In this document: positions 1 through 7,612 of the stretch, one piece after another
How the letters are laid out: every line of letters begins with the position of its first letter
How positions within the stretch are numbered: the stretch's first letter is position 1
The notes under the pieces: generated by a model
Databases searched by the model: none
Told to the model about the DNA's origin: nothing
What the model saw: only the letters and a program-made list of their open reading frames with translations
Position numbers and translations under genes: made by a program
Origin: Listeria farberi
GTDB lineage: Bacteria; Bacillota; Bacilli; Lactobacillales; Listeriaceae
Reading direction: 5' to 3'
Assembly: GCF_014229245.1 (NCBI RefSeq)
Contig: NZ_JAARZJ010000004.1
Coordinates: 1-64,000 of the forward strand
Length of the DNA stretch: 64,000 bases

Positions 1-2050
1 CTATTGAATATTCTATAGTATGATTAATTTGATCATCAAATTCATTTATGTCTATATTTAAAGCTAGGTGCTTAATTGTATTTTGAAGTGCTCTTTCAAT
101 CACTTCAACAAGTTGTTGTTCAGCAATTTGTATTTCATACAAGTCAATTAAATCATGAAGGGCAGTAATTGTCCTTGTTATTGTTTCGAAATCCAAAATA
201 TCTTCTAATAGTAAACTGATTTTGTCGGTTGAACATAGAATATCTTTAATCTTGTATAGATTAAATACTTCTTCATCTGTAAAAAAATATAAAACTGAAC
301 TGATATCCGATGTCCCTGATATTGAAAATAATTTGTATGGACAATGTAGCAAATAATCATGTATTTCGTCAATATAAAATGATTCTAAAATACTTTCTTT
401 AGATATTGTAGATACTATTAATGATTGAACTAGCCCTTTATGTGTTGATTTCAACTTCGTTATAGAATGATCTTTTGTCATTTTTACTAATTCGCCTGTA
501 TACTTTTCTTTTTTATAACATCTTTGTAGTTGTTCAAAATAAACTAAAGAATTTCGGATTTTGTGCTGTTCATTATTATTATTTTCAAATCGAGGTTTTA
601 AGAAGTCGTTAACGGATGGGTTGCTCACGCCCACATTTTTTTCACCATGCACATCAAATAGGATAATCATAGAATTGTTTAATCTAGATACAACGCTATC
701 GAAATTATTAACAGTTGTATCTAAAGTTGGCTCTAATAATAGTCGTTCTTCAAAACACTCTTTTAGGACTTTGATTGAAATAATTGTTTCTGTTAAGGAA
801 TATAGAATATACATAAAAATTCTATCAACTGAGTTCAACTTATAGTCAAATTCATCTTTCCATAGATTGTCAGGAGTATTTAAAGACTTTATTACATAAA
901 GATAATAATCAACTTCATTAATTTCTTTAAAAACTTGTGGTTCAGCTATAAATTCAATAATTCTGGGAGTGTAGTTTTTATGATTTACAATATTTTTATA
1001 TCGTTTTTCTTTTCGTAATTCTTTAAAATGGGGTGCAGGAACTTTATTAAAATAAAGATGTGAATAGAAAATTTTTGCTTTATCAATTGAAGACATCTTA
1101 TTCATATCAATAAGATAATTCAAAATAATTTCTCTGTTAAAAAACTTGTTGAACTCTATTGACCTACCTCTAGCTTCATTAAAAATAGCAATACGGGAGT
1201 TCATAATCAGTTTCTTTTTTTTATTCATTTGTACATATTTAATTAATGACAGAAGTTCACTCTCCTTGTTTTCGTTCATTTTAAAATAATGCTGTCCTAA
1301 ACAATCATCCAGCAGAATTATCTCTTTTGTATTTTTATCTCCTGAAAGTGAACGTTTAATATCCGTTAAATTGGCATTGGTAGTATATTTTACTTTATAC
1401 CCTTTCGAGGCACATTCTAATAAAAGCATTTTTGAAGTTATAGTTTTCCCTACACCTGGGGCTCCTGTCATGAATATAATTCTATCTCTCATTAGATGTT
1501 TAAAACAGGTATCATAAATGTTAGTTTGGATAAAATAGTTCTTTTCTATATCAATATTTGATAGTAATGCTTCGCAATCTATAAAAATGTTTTGGTTATA
1601 TATTTCTGATAAAATACCAGTTGAATGCAACCAAAGTTTATAGTGCTTTCTTAATACATCTGAATTGCTTTTATCTGCTAAAAAAGCATCTATTTCTTTC
1701 AAATCCACGATGTTGTTCGTTGAATCCATGTAATTAGCAAACATTTCATATATCTCTTCAGTATTTGCTTCTGTTAAGGATTTGCTAACGCAAATATAAT
1801 AGCTTCTAGGATTAAGTTTTTCTACTTTTTTAATTTCGTTACCTAATGAAGTTTTTAAACTAGAGTATGTTGAGTTCATATAATGTTTTATTTGAACAAT
1901 TATCTGGTGTGGAATTTCATAATCACTTAAATCTATTCCTCGATCTCTTCCAGAAGTATATATTCTCAAATTCATTGAAAGTTTTCGTTCCATAATGTCC
2001 TTACACAACTCTTCAAATTCAAAATCACTTAAATCATTATAGTTGAACAT
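1..2050 (-). CDS. Mrr-like nuclease fused to nSTAND3-type NTPase, 3' end cut by window edge
   Basis: The reading frame is open from an ATG at 2050 to base 1 (about 683 residues), so the C-terminus lies outside the window. Residues 1-60 look like a restriction-endonuclease (Mrr/PD-(D/E)XK) fold: GRDRGID with Asp40, then VQIKHY with Gln53-x-Lys55. A P-loop follows (GAPGVGKT, residues 196-203) and then a Walker B with the nSTAND3-like signature LLDDCLGQ (246-253). The rest is helical, as expected for STAND sensor regions. Families with nuclease plus STAND NTPase are anti-phage sensors that cut DNA when triggered; applying that role here is inference. A ribosome site (AGAAGGG) sits about 10 bases upstream of the ATG. 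It lies 69 bases downstream of a small regulator operon on the same strand, probably co-transcribed. Confidence 0.75.
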   Translation of the reverse strand, partial: MFNYNDLSDFEFEELCKDIMERKLSMNLRIYTSGRDRGIDLSDYEIPHQIIVQIKHYMNSTYSSLKTSLGNEIKKVEKLNPRSYYICVSKSLTEANTEEIYEMFANYMDSTNNIVDLKEIDAFLADKSNSDVLRKHYKLWLHSTGILSEIYNQNIFIDCEALLSNIDIEKNYFIQTNIYDTCFKHLMRDRIIFMTGAPGVGKTITSKMLLLECASKGYKVKYTTNANLTDIKRSLSGDKNTKEIILLDDCLGQHYFKMNENKESELLSLIKYVQMNKKKKLIMNSRIAIFNEARGRSIEFNKFFNREIILNYLIDMNKMSSIDKAKIFYSHLYFNKVPAPHFKELRKEKRYKNIVNHKNYTPRIIEFIAEPQVFKEINEVDYYLYVIKSLNTPDNLWKDEFDYKLNSVDRIFMYILYSLTETIISIKVLKECFEERLLLEPTLDTTVNNFDSVVSRLNNSMIILFDVHGEKNVGVSNPSVNDFLKPRFENNNNEQHKIRNSLVYFEQLQRCYKKEKYTGELVKMTKDHSITKLKSTHKGLVQSLIVSTISKESILESFYIDEIHDYLLHCPYKLFSISGTSDISSVLYFFTDEEVFNLYKIKDILCSTDKISLLLEDILDFETITRTITALHDLIDLYEIQIAEQQLVEVIERALQNTIKHLALNIDINEFDDQINHTIEYSI

Positions 2051-2119
2051 TTAATCATTACCCTTCTATATAGTATTCTTTTTATCATTAATTTAAGAGT
2101 GTCTATACCCTTCCTTTTT

Positions 2120-2575
2120 TCAATTCCAACACAAACGGAGAATAAACACCAATTTTTTTATCTTATCTATATCAACAATAGGCTCATATCTTTTGTCCAT
2201 CTGGTTATACTCAAAATGAGCTACTCGAATTTTATTTTCAGTTTGTTCTAAATCATAAACTACAATTATTGGGTAATCGCCCATTTCAAAATCAGCTAAC
2301 TCATTCACTATATAATGTTCTAATTCAGGTTTTGGCAAAAAGACATAAAATCTAGAATGACTCATATCTGAAAATGGCGTTGGAGCAAAGTGGAATATTT
2401 CATTCTCTCTGTCGGCATAAACAAAAGCTAATGCCTGTTTTTTTCTATTTCCAAAAGCAACAAAAATACTTTCTAGTTCATTAAAAAGTTCATATTCAAG
2501 ATAGACCTCTTCACTGGTAGGATTCATGTTTCCCTTCATAGTGGATATCATTCTACTTTTATTTATTTTTCCCAT
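2120..2575 (-). CDS. Unknown 151-residue protein, translationally coupled to XRE regulator
   Basis: I do not recognise this protein. It is predicted cytosolic, acidic and aromatic-rich, with no signal peptide or membrane segment. The longest start overlaps the end of the upstream XRE gene by 17 bases but has no clear ribosome site. An internal ATG near 2527 (N-terminus MNPTSEEVY) follows AAGGGA at rather short spacing, so the start is uncertain. It lies between the regulator and the nuclease-NTPase gene on the same strand, which suggests one operon and a possible accessory or regulatory role in the defence locus (inference). An anti-toxin-like or ligand-sensing partner of the XRE protein would also fit. 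Confidence 0.6.
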   Translation of the reverse strand: MGKINKSRMISTMKGNMNPTSEEVYLEYELFNELESIFVAFGNRKKQALAFVYADRENEIFHFAPTPFSDMSHSRFYVFLPKPELEHYIVNELADFEMGDYPIIVVYDLEQTENKIRVAHFEYNQMDKRYEPIVDIDKIKKLVFILRLCWN

Positions 2576-2780
2576 AAGGTACTTTTATGTCTGTAAGATT
2601 TAATAGATAGTCTACACTTGTTGAATAGTATTGAGCCAGCTTTATTAATGACTGACTGGGAATATCTATATGTCCAGTTTCATAACGTGAATAAGTTGTT
2701 TGGCTAACATTTAAAAGCTTTGCAAGTTGTTCTTGACTTAAATCTTTATCCTCACGTAAATTACGAATACGATAATACAT
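2559..2780 (-). CDS. Small XRE-family helix-turn-helix repressor
   Basis: A 73-residue Cro/CI-type DNA-binding protein. Residues 5-60 form a complete HTH_3 domain: LREDKDLSQEQLAKLLNVSQ is the first helices and turn, and TYSRYETGHIDIP is the recognition helix and wing, a very typical XRE pattern. There is no effector domain. AGGTGATTTC precedes the ATG. Two perfect inverted repeats TATGC-N7-GCATA lie 27-70 bases upstream and overlap the likely promoter, pointing to autorepression. It heads the predicted operon with the 151-residue protein and the Mrr-nSTAND3 gene. A second, frameshifted copy lies at 2910-3087. Confidence 0.85.
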   Translation of the reverse strand: MYYRIRNLREDKDLSQEQLAKLLNVSQTTYSRYETGHIDIPSQSLIKLAQYYSTSVDYLLNLTDIKVPYGKNK

Positions 2781-2806
2781 GAAATCACCTCATATTTATT
2801 CTACGT

Positions 2807-2823
2807 TATGCGTTTTTTGCATA
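2807..2823. promoter_or_regulatory. Operator copy 1, TATGC-N7-GCATA
   Basis: Perfect inverted repeat with arms TATGC and GCATA separated by seven bases, 27 bases upstream of the XRE start. It is one of three such sites in 330 bases, all next to XRE gene copies. Binding by the XRE protein is inferred from position and symmetry. Confidence 0.6.
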
Positions 2824-2829
2824 TTGGCT

Positions 2830-2850
2830 TTTATGCGTTAAGTGCATAAA
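2830..2850. promoter_or_regulatory. Operator copy 2, TTTATGC-N7-GCATAAA
   Basis: Perfect inverted repeat with 7-base arms (TTTATGC and GCATAAA) and the same 7-base spacer as its neighbour. Centre-to-centre distance to copy 1 is about 25 bases, which would suit cooperative repressor dimers. Confidence 0.6.
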
Positions 2851-2909
2851 ACAGATATAAGAATCAAACTTATTTTCTAGGATAAGCTTTTTTTGATTAG
2901 CCAGCCCTA

Positions 2910-3087
2910 CTAAGTAATCAATACTTGGAAATAGTACTGAGCTAGATTTACCAGCGATTGACTAGGAATGTCTATATATTCCAGTTTCATAGCGTGAATA
3001 AGTTGTTTGACTGATGTTTAAAAGCTTTGCAAATTGTTCTTGGCTTAAATCAGCATCTTCACGCAAATTACGAATACGATAGTACAT
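2910..3087 (-). pseudogene. Frameshifted second copy of the XRE repressor
   Basis: From the ATG at 3087 the frame reads MYYRIRNLREDADLSQEQFA and stays nearly identical to the intact XRE protein through SRYETG. One or two extra bases then break the frame (the intact gene has tatgtcca, this copy tatattcca), giving IYRHS and a stop after about 39 residues. Diverged relics (IDYLV for VDYLL) can still be followed to about 2910. It is a decayed paralogue, possibly left by an earlier insertion at the same site. The helix-turn-helix part alone might still be made, but stable folding is doubtful. Confidence 0.8.
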
Positions 3088-3113
3088 AAAATCAACTCAG
3101 GGTTATTTTAGAG

Positions 3114-3130
3114 TATGCAATTTTCGCATA
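3114..3130. promoter_or_regulatory. Operator copy 3, TATGC-N7-GCATA
   Basis: Same arms and same 7-base spacer as the two sites upstream of the intact XRE gene. It sits between the divergent broken XRE copy and the broken 104-codon gene, immediately upstream of the latter's ribosome site. The layout resembles a small lysogeny-type switch. Confidence 0.6.
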
Positions 3131-3147
3131 AAAGTAAGGAGAAGAAA

Positions 3148-3462
3148 ATGGAAGGGAAAGAAATAAAGAATGAGAGTTACTTGTTGACAGAAAATAAACA
3201 GCCAATAAAATCAATTACTAAACAAGATATTGATAATTTAAAGAATTATTTAGAGCAATTAGCTTCTTGAAAAGAACCTTTAAAATTAGTTAATGAATTT
3301 TTTGAAAATCAAGCAATTCTTCTAAATAAAAAGAAAATTATGAGGGAATTTCATGCGCAAGCTAAAGTGTTTAATATATTTTATTTGAATTTTTTGTTGA
3401 GTATGGATACTTTGGAAGAAAAGGCTTCAAATTTAGAAGCAAATGAAAAAATAAAAATGTAA
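3148..3462 (+). pseudogene. 104-codon gene interrupted by one in-frame TGA
   Basis: A good ribosome site (AAGGAGA) precedes the ATG. The frame stops at TGA (3268-3270) after 40 codons, then continues without a frame change for another 63 codons (KEPLKLVNEFFENQ onward) to TAA at 3460-3462. The downstream half keeps lysine-rich coding character and a hydrophobic stretch around FNIFYLNFLL, so this looks like one gene with a recent nonsense mutation. I do not recognise the product; small, lysine-rich, helical proteins of this kind are common in phage and island modules. The upstream 40-residue peptide could still be made. Confidence 0.6.
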
Positions 3463-3710
3463 AAAATCACTATGGGAATACTGATTTTTTAGTGAAATTA
3501 GCTTTCCAGAAAGAGCTGATTTTCTATTATATGGCTTATCTCAGATAAATATGGGATAAGCTTTTTTATATGATAAGATAGCTAAGTGTTCGAAGTGAAA
3601 CAGTTTTACTATAGTACATATAAAGAAAATGAAAAATCTACAGTCATAATACTTTTTCTATGATATATTGTTTAAAAAGAGAAATTTCCAAACTAAAGGA
3701 GCTGATAATT
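3463..3710 (+). other. Gene-free spacer with terminator and SIR2 gene leader
   Basis: AT-rich. It holds the GCTTATC hairpin described separately and a possible but weak promoter (TACTATAGTAC around 3608-3618) for the SIR2 gene. I see no ORF with a ribosome site. Confidence 0.4.
3534..3566 (+). terminator. Intrinsic terminator after the broken 104-codon gene
   Basis: Stem GCTTATC (3534-3540) and GATAAGC (3555-3561), followed by a run of Ts. The loop is fairly large, so strength is moderate. Confidence 0.55.
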
Positions 3711-5072
3711 ATGAAAAAAATAATAGGTACAGTTAATTGTGGATGTTTTATGTGCAAAAATAATAATAGTTTTGACATGCCTAATGAAATTATTGAATCA
3801 GTTAAAAAAAATGAATTAGTGTTATTTTGCGGAGCAGGAATAAGTACAGAATCAAAAACGGTTTTGCCTACATCTTTTTACATGGATATATTGACTTTCT
3901 TAAATAGCGAATATAGCTTAAATTTAGATACAGATATTGCTTTCTCAGAATTGATGAGTAAATTTTGTAGTACCGTTCCTAACGGAAGAAAACAGTTAAT
4001 AAGAAAAATAAATGAACGTTTTGATAGGGTTCAGTCATTTCCAGAACTATATAATTCTGCTACCAGATTTCACAAAGAGGTTTCAAAAATCCCTCAGATC
4101 AAAACTATTGTAACTACTAATTGGGATGATTACTTTGAAAAAGAATGCTTGGCCACTTCTATTGTAGATAATAAAGATGTAGCATTATGGAATACTTTCG
4201 ACCGAAGAGTATTTAAGGTTCATGGATCAATAAATAATATTGGATCAATCGTGGCTACAACTAATGACTATGATAAATGCTACGAAAAATTGTCTAATGA
4301 GCCAATAGGCGATCGTTTAAAAACTCTACTTGGAAGTAATTGTGTAGTTTTTATAGGTTTTTCTTTTGGTGATGAAGACTTGAATAAAATTATTGATATA
4401 CTTTCTGAAAGATTAGATGATTTTGCTAATCAGTTTTATTTAGTAACAGTTGACAGATCATGGGAAAATAATAGAGACTCTCGAATTATTCCAATAATAA
4501 CTGATGGCCAGTTTTTTATCCATTCTCTACAAAATATACTCATAGAAGAAGGACACCTTGTAGAAGAGGACATATATGATTTTGCAAGATACGCAAGCCA
4601 AGTTGCTTCAGATTTTCATACAGATTGGCTTAATGAAATTGATAATTTTAATGAAAAACTTACTTCTTTTCCAGAGATACTATTATCAATAGCGTATCAA
4701 GATGGAGTGATACATGCGTACCAAAGATGTTATGCAAATAGACAAAAAGGTGATTACTTGATTCCGGGCTATTTAAGTAAAATAGTAGTTTCATATCACA
4801 TTTTAATAGATCAACATGAAAAGAATAAAAATTATTTGCAAATGTATTACGATTTAGGTTATCAGGATGGGTTGATTAATTTAGAAATATTTTTGGAAAC
4901 AAATAACCACTTGATACCACCATTATTTATATATGAAGGCAAAAATTTTGCTACAGAAAAAGAACTATTTGATTTTATAGTAGCTAATAGAAACTCTGAA
5001 ATGCACCAGTATTTAAAAGAGATAAGTGTACCAAATGATACAATTCCTCATTTTTATCCTTGGTATTGTTAA
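3711..5072 (+). CDS. SIR2-family (SIR2_2) NADase-like protein, likely anti-phage effector
   Basis: A 453-residue protein starting at ATG 3711, chosen over the ATG at 3660 because AAAGGAG lies 9 bases upstream. The SIR2 Rossmann fold covers about residues 30-260: GAGIS (41-45), TTNWD (135-139), the catalytic-type HGS (His171) and FIGFSFGDEDL (214-224), the usual closing motif of bacterial SIR2_2 proteins. The N-terminus has an unusual CGCFMC cluster. The last 190 residues are helical, perhaps TPR-like, and not recognised. SIR2_2 proteins in Thoeris, DSR and short-Ago systems deplete NAD+ on infection; a similar role is inferred here. No partner such as TIR, HerA or Argonaute lies next to it. 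It converges on guaA across a shared terminator. Confidence 0.8.
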   Translation: MKKIIGTVNCGCFMCKNNNSFDMPNEIIESVKKNELVLFCGAGISTESKTVLPTSFYMDILTFLNSEYSLNLDTDIAFSELMSKFCSTVPNGRKQLIRKINERFDRVQSFPELYNSATRFHKEVSKIPQIKTIVTTNWDDYFEKECLATSIVDNKDVALWNTFDRRVFKVHGSINNIGSIVATTNDYDKCYEKLSNEPIGDRLKTLLGSNCVVFIGFSFGDEDLNKIIDILSERLDDFANQFYLVTVDRSWENNRDSRIIPIITDGQFFIHSLQNILIEEGHLVEEDIYDFARYASQVASDFHTDWLNEIDNFNEKLTSFPEILLSIAYQDGVIHAYQRCYANRQKGDYLIPGYLSKIVVSYHILIDQHEKNKNYLQMYYDLGYQDGLINLEIFLETNNHLIPPLFIYEGKNFATEKELFDFIVANRNSEMHQYLKEISVPNDTIPHFYPWYC

Positions 5073-5097
5073 GGTTGGTTCCAAAAAAACAAAAAAG

Positions 5098-5134
5098 AAC
5101 CGTGAAACCCTTTAGTATCAAAAGTTTCACGGTT
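5098..5134. terminator. Bidirectional terminator between the SIR2 gene and guaA
   Basis: Eleven-base perfect stem (AACCGTGAAAC at 5098-5108, GTTTCACGGTT at 5124-5134). A-rich sequence lies on the left and T-rich on the right, so it can stop transcription from both convergent genes. Confidence 0.85.
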
Positions 5135-5141
5135 TCTTTAA

Positions 5142-6686
5142 TTATTCCCACTCAACCGTAGCTGGTGGTTTACTCGTAATATCATAAACAACACGATTCA
5201 CGTGATCCACTTCATTCACAATCCGTACCGAAATTTTCTCCAGTACATCCCACGGAATACGTGCCCAATCGGCTGTCATACCATCAATACTCGTCACCGC
5301 ACGGACAACCACTGTATGGTCATACGTTCTGCCATCACCCATAACACCAACGCTACGGATATTTGGAAGAGCTGTAAAGTATTGCCAGATTTCGCGTTCT
5401 AGACCTGCGTTTTTGATTTCTTCGCGCAAGATATAATCAGAATCACGAACAATCTCTAATTTCTCTTCCGTAATTTCGCCAAGAACGCGGATTCCTAAGC
5501 CTGGGCCTGGGAATGGTTGGCGCCAAACGATTGCGTCAGGCATGCCAAGTTCTGTTCCTAGTGCGCGAACTTCATCTTTGAAAAGTGTATTTAATGGTTC
5601 GATTAGTTTAAATTGCATATCTTCTGGTAAGCCGCCTACATTGTGGTGAGACTTGATTGTTTGGGCGGTTGCTGTACCACTTTCGATGATGTCTGTGTAA
5701 AGTGTTCCTTGTGCAAGGAATTCTACGCCGTCTAGTTTGTTGGCTTCATCGTCGAATACGTAAATGAATTCGTTACCGATGATTTTACGTTTTTGTTCTG
5801 GGTCGGAAACGCCTGCAAGTTTGTCCATGAAGCGTTTTTTCGCATCTACTTTGATGATGTTCATGTTGAACTCGCCTTGTAATGTTGCCATTACTTGGTC
5901 AGCTTCCCCTTTGCGAAGAAGGCCGTGATCAACGAAAATACATGTTAATTGGTCGCCAATTGCTTTATGAATTAACACACCAACAACAGAGGAATCTACG
6001 CCGCCAGAAAGTGCAAGCAAGACTTTTTTGTCGCCTACGATTTCTTGGATTTTAGCGATTTCAACTTCACTAAAGTTTTCCATTGTCCAGTCGCCTTTAC
6101 AGCCACAAACGTTTAATGCAAAATTCTTCAGTAATTCGTTACCGTAAGCTGAGTGACGTACTTCTGGGTGGAATTGCACGCCGTAAAGCAAGCGATCTTC
6201 GTCCGCAATACCTGCAATTGGGCAAGACTTACTAGTAGCTGTTACTTCAAATCCAGCTGGTTCCTCAACAACTAAATCTCCATGACTCATCCAAACAACT
6301 TGATCTGTTGGTAGGCTAGCAAATAAACGGCTTGGGTTTTCAACGTGAATGTCCGCTTTCCCGTATTCGCGGTCTTTCGCACGTTCTACTTTGCCACCGA
6401 AGTGCGTTGTCATTAATTGCATGCCGTAACAAATTCCTAAAATTGGAATTCCCATGTCAAAGATTCTCTCGTCAGCGCGGAAGGCATCTTCGTCATACAC
6501 ACTGTTAGGTCCTCCTGAAAAAATAATCCCCGTTGGATTTAGTGCTTTCATTTCTTCAACTGTAATAGTATGCGGATGTAATTCACTGTACACACCGAAT
6601 TCACGAATGCGGCGCGTAATTAGTTGATTGTACTGACTACCAAAATCTAGAACGATAATTTTCTCTTGCTCGGTAAAGTCTTTCAT
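5142..6686 (-). CDS. guaA: GMP synthase (glutamine-hydrolysing)
   Basis: Converts XMP to GMP using ATP and glutamine, the last step of guanine nucleotide synthesis. The class I amidotransferase domain is at residues 9-195, with the nucleophile in GICYGMQ and the HPE motif in QFHPEV. The ATP-pyrophosphatase P-loop is GGVDSS near residue 230, and the C-terminal dimerisation part ends [11 protein letters not shown]. Length (514 residues) is normal. The ATG at 6686 is preferred because it matches the N-terminal length of the Bacillus enzyme. GTG 6704 or TTG 6698 are possible, since AAGGGTGG lies close to them. The 3' end is a known island integration site, and here it borders the accessory region. 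Confidence 0.95.
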   Translation of the reverse strand: MKDFTEQEKIIVLDFGSQYNQLITRRIREFGVYSELHPHTITVEEMKALNPTGIIFSGGPNSVYDEDAFRADERIFDMGIPILGICYGMQLMTTHFGGKVERAKDREYGKADIHVENPSRLFASLPTDQVVWMSHGDLVVEEPAGFEVTATSKSCPIAGIADEDRLLYGVQFHPEVRHSAYGNELLKNFALNVCGCKGDWTMENFSEVEIAKIQEIVGDKKVLLALSGGVDSSVVGVLIHKAIGDQLTCIFVDHGLLRKGEADQVMATLQGEFNMNIIKVDAKKRFMDKLAGVSDPEQKRKIIGNEFIYVFDDEANKLDGVEFLAQGTLYTDIIESGTATAQTIKSHHNVGGLPEDMQFKLIEPLNTLFKDEVRALGTELGMPDAIVWRQPFPGPGLGIRVLGEITEEKLEIVRDSDYILREEIKNAGLEREIWQYFTALPNIRSVGVMGDGRTYDHTVVVRAVTSIDGMTADWARIPWDVLEKISVRIVNEVDHVNRVVYDITSKPPATVEWE

Positions 6687-6719
6687 AATTTTAAACAAAA
6701 CCACCCTTATCTATAAAAT

Positions 6720-6738
6720 GAAACCGCAAAATCGCGGT
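6720..6738 (-). terminator. Short hairpin in the guaA leader
   Basis: Stem AACCGC/GCGGTT around a short loop, followed on the minus strand by a T-rich stretch, about 35 bases before guaA. It could be a weak terminator or attenuator. No purine riboswitch core was recognised. Confidence 0.35.
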
Positions 6739-6756
6739 TACTTCACAATAATATAA

Positions 6757-6781
6757 GAAAAGGACAAATCACTTGTCCTTT
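6757..6781 (-). terminator. Terminator after the PTS IIB gene
   Basis: Ten-base perfect stem AAAAGGACAA/TTGTCCTTTT with a 5-base loop, downstream of the PTS gene on the minus strand and followed by CTTATA-type sequence. Confidence 0.75.
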
Positions 6782-6826
6782 TCATCTTCTTTCATTTTAA
6801 CGTTTCCCCTCTAAAGTTGCAACACC

Positions 6827-7231
6827 TTATTTGGAATTTTTCGCGTTCATTAAGGCTAGACCTTGTGTGAGAATCTTATCCCCGCGCATCCGACCGAAAT
6901 CAAGTGAATCAATATTAGCGCAAGGAATATTTAGTTCACCTAATACTTCCTCCACTGTTTTGTACATATATTTCACTTGTGGTGCTACTAAAACGGCATC
7001 GACTTGCTCTTTATAATCACGAAATTTCCCGGCTGTAATCGCGCCGACTGGACCCATCACAACAACCAAATCCCGCTCGCTGTATTTTTCGCGAAAACTA
7101 TCTTTGTATTTCACATCATCTGGAAATAGTAACACAGCGTCCATTCCTTCTGACGTCGCACTTTTCACGACATTTTGTGCCATTAAACTCGACGTTGCGC
7201 CGCCAGCACAAACAATCATCAACGTTTGCAT
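6827..7231 (-). CDS. PTS lactose/cellobiose-family EIIB component (orphan)
   Basis: A 134-residue cytosolic protein. It starts MQTLMIVCAGGATSSLMAQ, the EIIB phosphocysteine loop (Cys8) of the lactose/chitobiose family. IIB receives phosphate from IIA and passes it to the sugar bound by IIC. The length exceeds the usual 100-105 residues, and the C-terminal part (LDFGRMRGDKILTQGLALM) is atypical. No IIA or IIC gene is nearby, so it either works with components encoded elsewhere or has a regulatory role. A GGAGGG ribosome site directly follows the upstream terminator's T-run. Family call is firm; the sugar is unknown. Confidence 0.8.
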   Translation of the reverse strand: MQTLMIVCAGGATSSLMAQNVVKSATSEGMDAVLLFPDDVKYKDSFREKYSERDLVVVMGPVGAITAGKFRDYKEQVDAVLVAPQVKYMYKTVEEVLGELNIPCANIDSLDFGRMRGDKILTQGLALMNAKNSK

Positions 7232-7249
7232 TTTTCATCCCTCCAAAAA

Positions 7250-7278
7250 AATGATTCCAGGAGAGTCCTAGAATCATT
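7250..7278 (-). terminator. Terminator between the ABM-domain gene and PTS IIB
   Basis: Stem TGATTC-AGGA / TCCT-GAATCA with one bulge per side, followed on the minus strand by seven Ts. It ends the nadE-side transcript. Confidence 0.8.
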
Positions 7279-7291
7279 CATGTTTTATCAT

Positions 7292-7600
7292 CTATATGCC
7301 TTTTCCACCAAGTATGTCTAATTCTTGTATTCGTTTTATTTCTTTTATCATCGGTTTGGCGCGTGTAATCATTTCTTTTACAGCTGGGTTATCAAGAGAT
7401 GCTGCGTGGTGCCCTTTATCAACCCAAATTTCAGAAACAAACACCGTGTCTGGCTCGGTTTCAGATTCGCTGACAATATACTGAATACACGTGTTGTAAT
7501 CATCCAATCCTTCAGCCGCTTCAAGTAAAATTTTAACTAAATTATCTTTTTCTCCTGGGTGTGTATAAAATGCAGTTAATAAACCATAACCAACTTTCAT
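7292..7600 (-). CDS. ABM-domain (putative quinol/haem-type monooxygenase fold) protein
   Basis: A 102-residue single-domain protein of the antibiotic-biosynthesis-monooxygenase ferredoxin-like fold, recognised by YGLLTAFYTHPGEKDNLVKIL at the start, SEIWVDKGHHAASLDNP in the middle and a C-terminal strand. Such dimers include quinol monooxygenases (YgiN type) and haem-degrading enzymes; the substrate here cannot be told. It lies 12 bases downstream of nadE on the same strand and probably ends the pncB-nadE operon, which hints at a link with NAD(P) or redox metabolism (inference). Confidence 0.75.
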   Translation of the reverse strand: MKVGYGLLTAFYTHPGEKDNLVKILLEAAEGLDDYNTCIQYIVSESETEPDTVFVSEIWVDKGHHAASLDNPAVKEMITRAKPMIKEIKRIQELDILGGKGI

Positions 7601-7612
7601 TTAAACAGCCTC

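Noticed and set aside
561-845. A 94-codon plus-strand frame near the left edge
   Set aside because: It lies antisense inside the long Mrr-nSTAND3 reading frame, has no ribosome site and no family resemblance.
3660-3710. Longer start of the SIR2 gene
   Set aside because: No ribosome site at 3660, while AAAGGAG stands 9 bases before the ATG at 3711.
1-5141. CRISPR array or prophage
   Set aside because: No regular spaced repeats and no structural, terminase or integrase genes were seen; only small XRE-type and decayed genes.
6687-6826. Purine riboswitch before guaA
   Set aside because: Only short hairpins are present; the conserved purine-aptamer core was not found.
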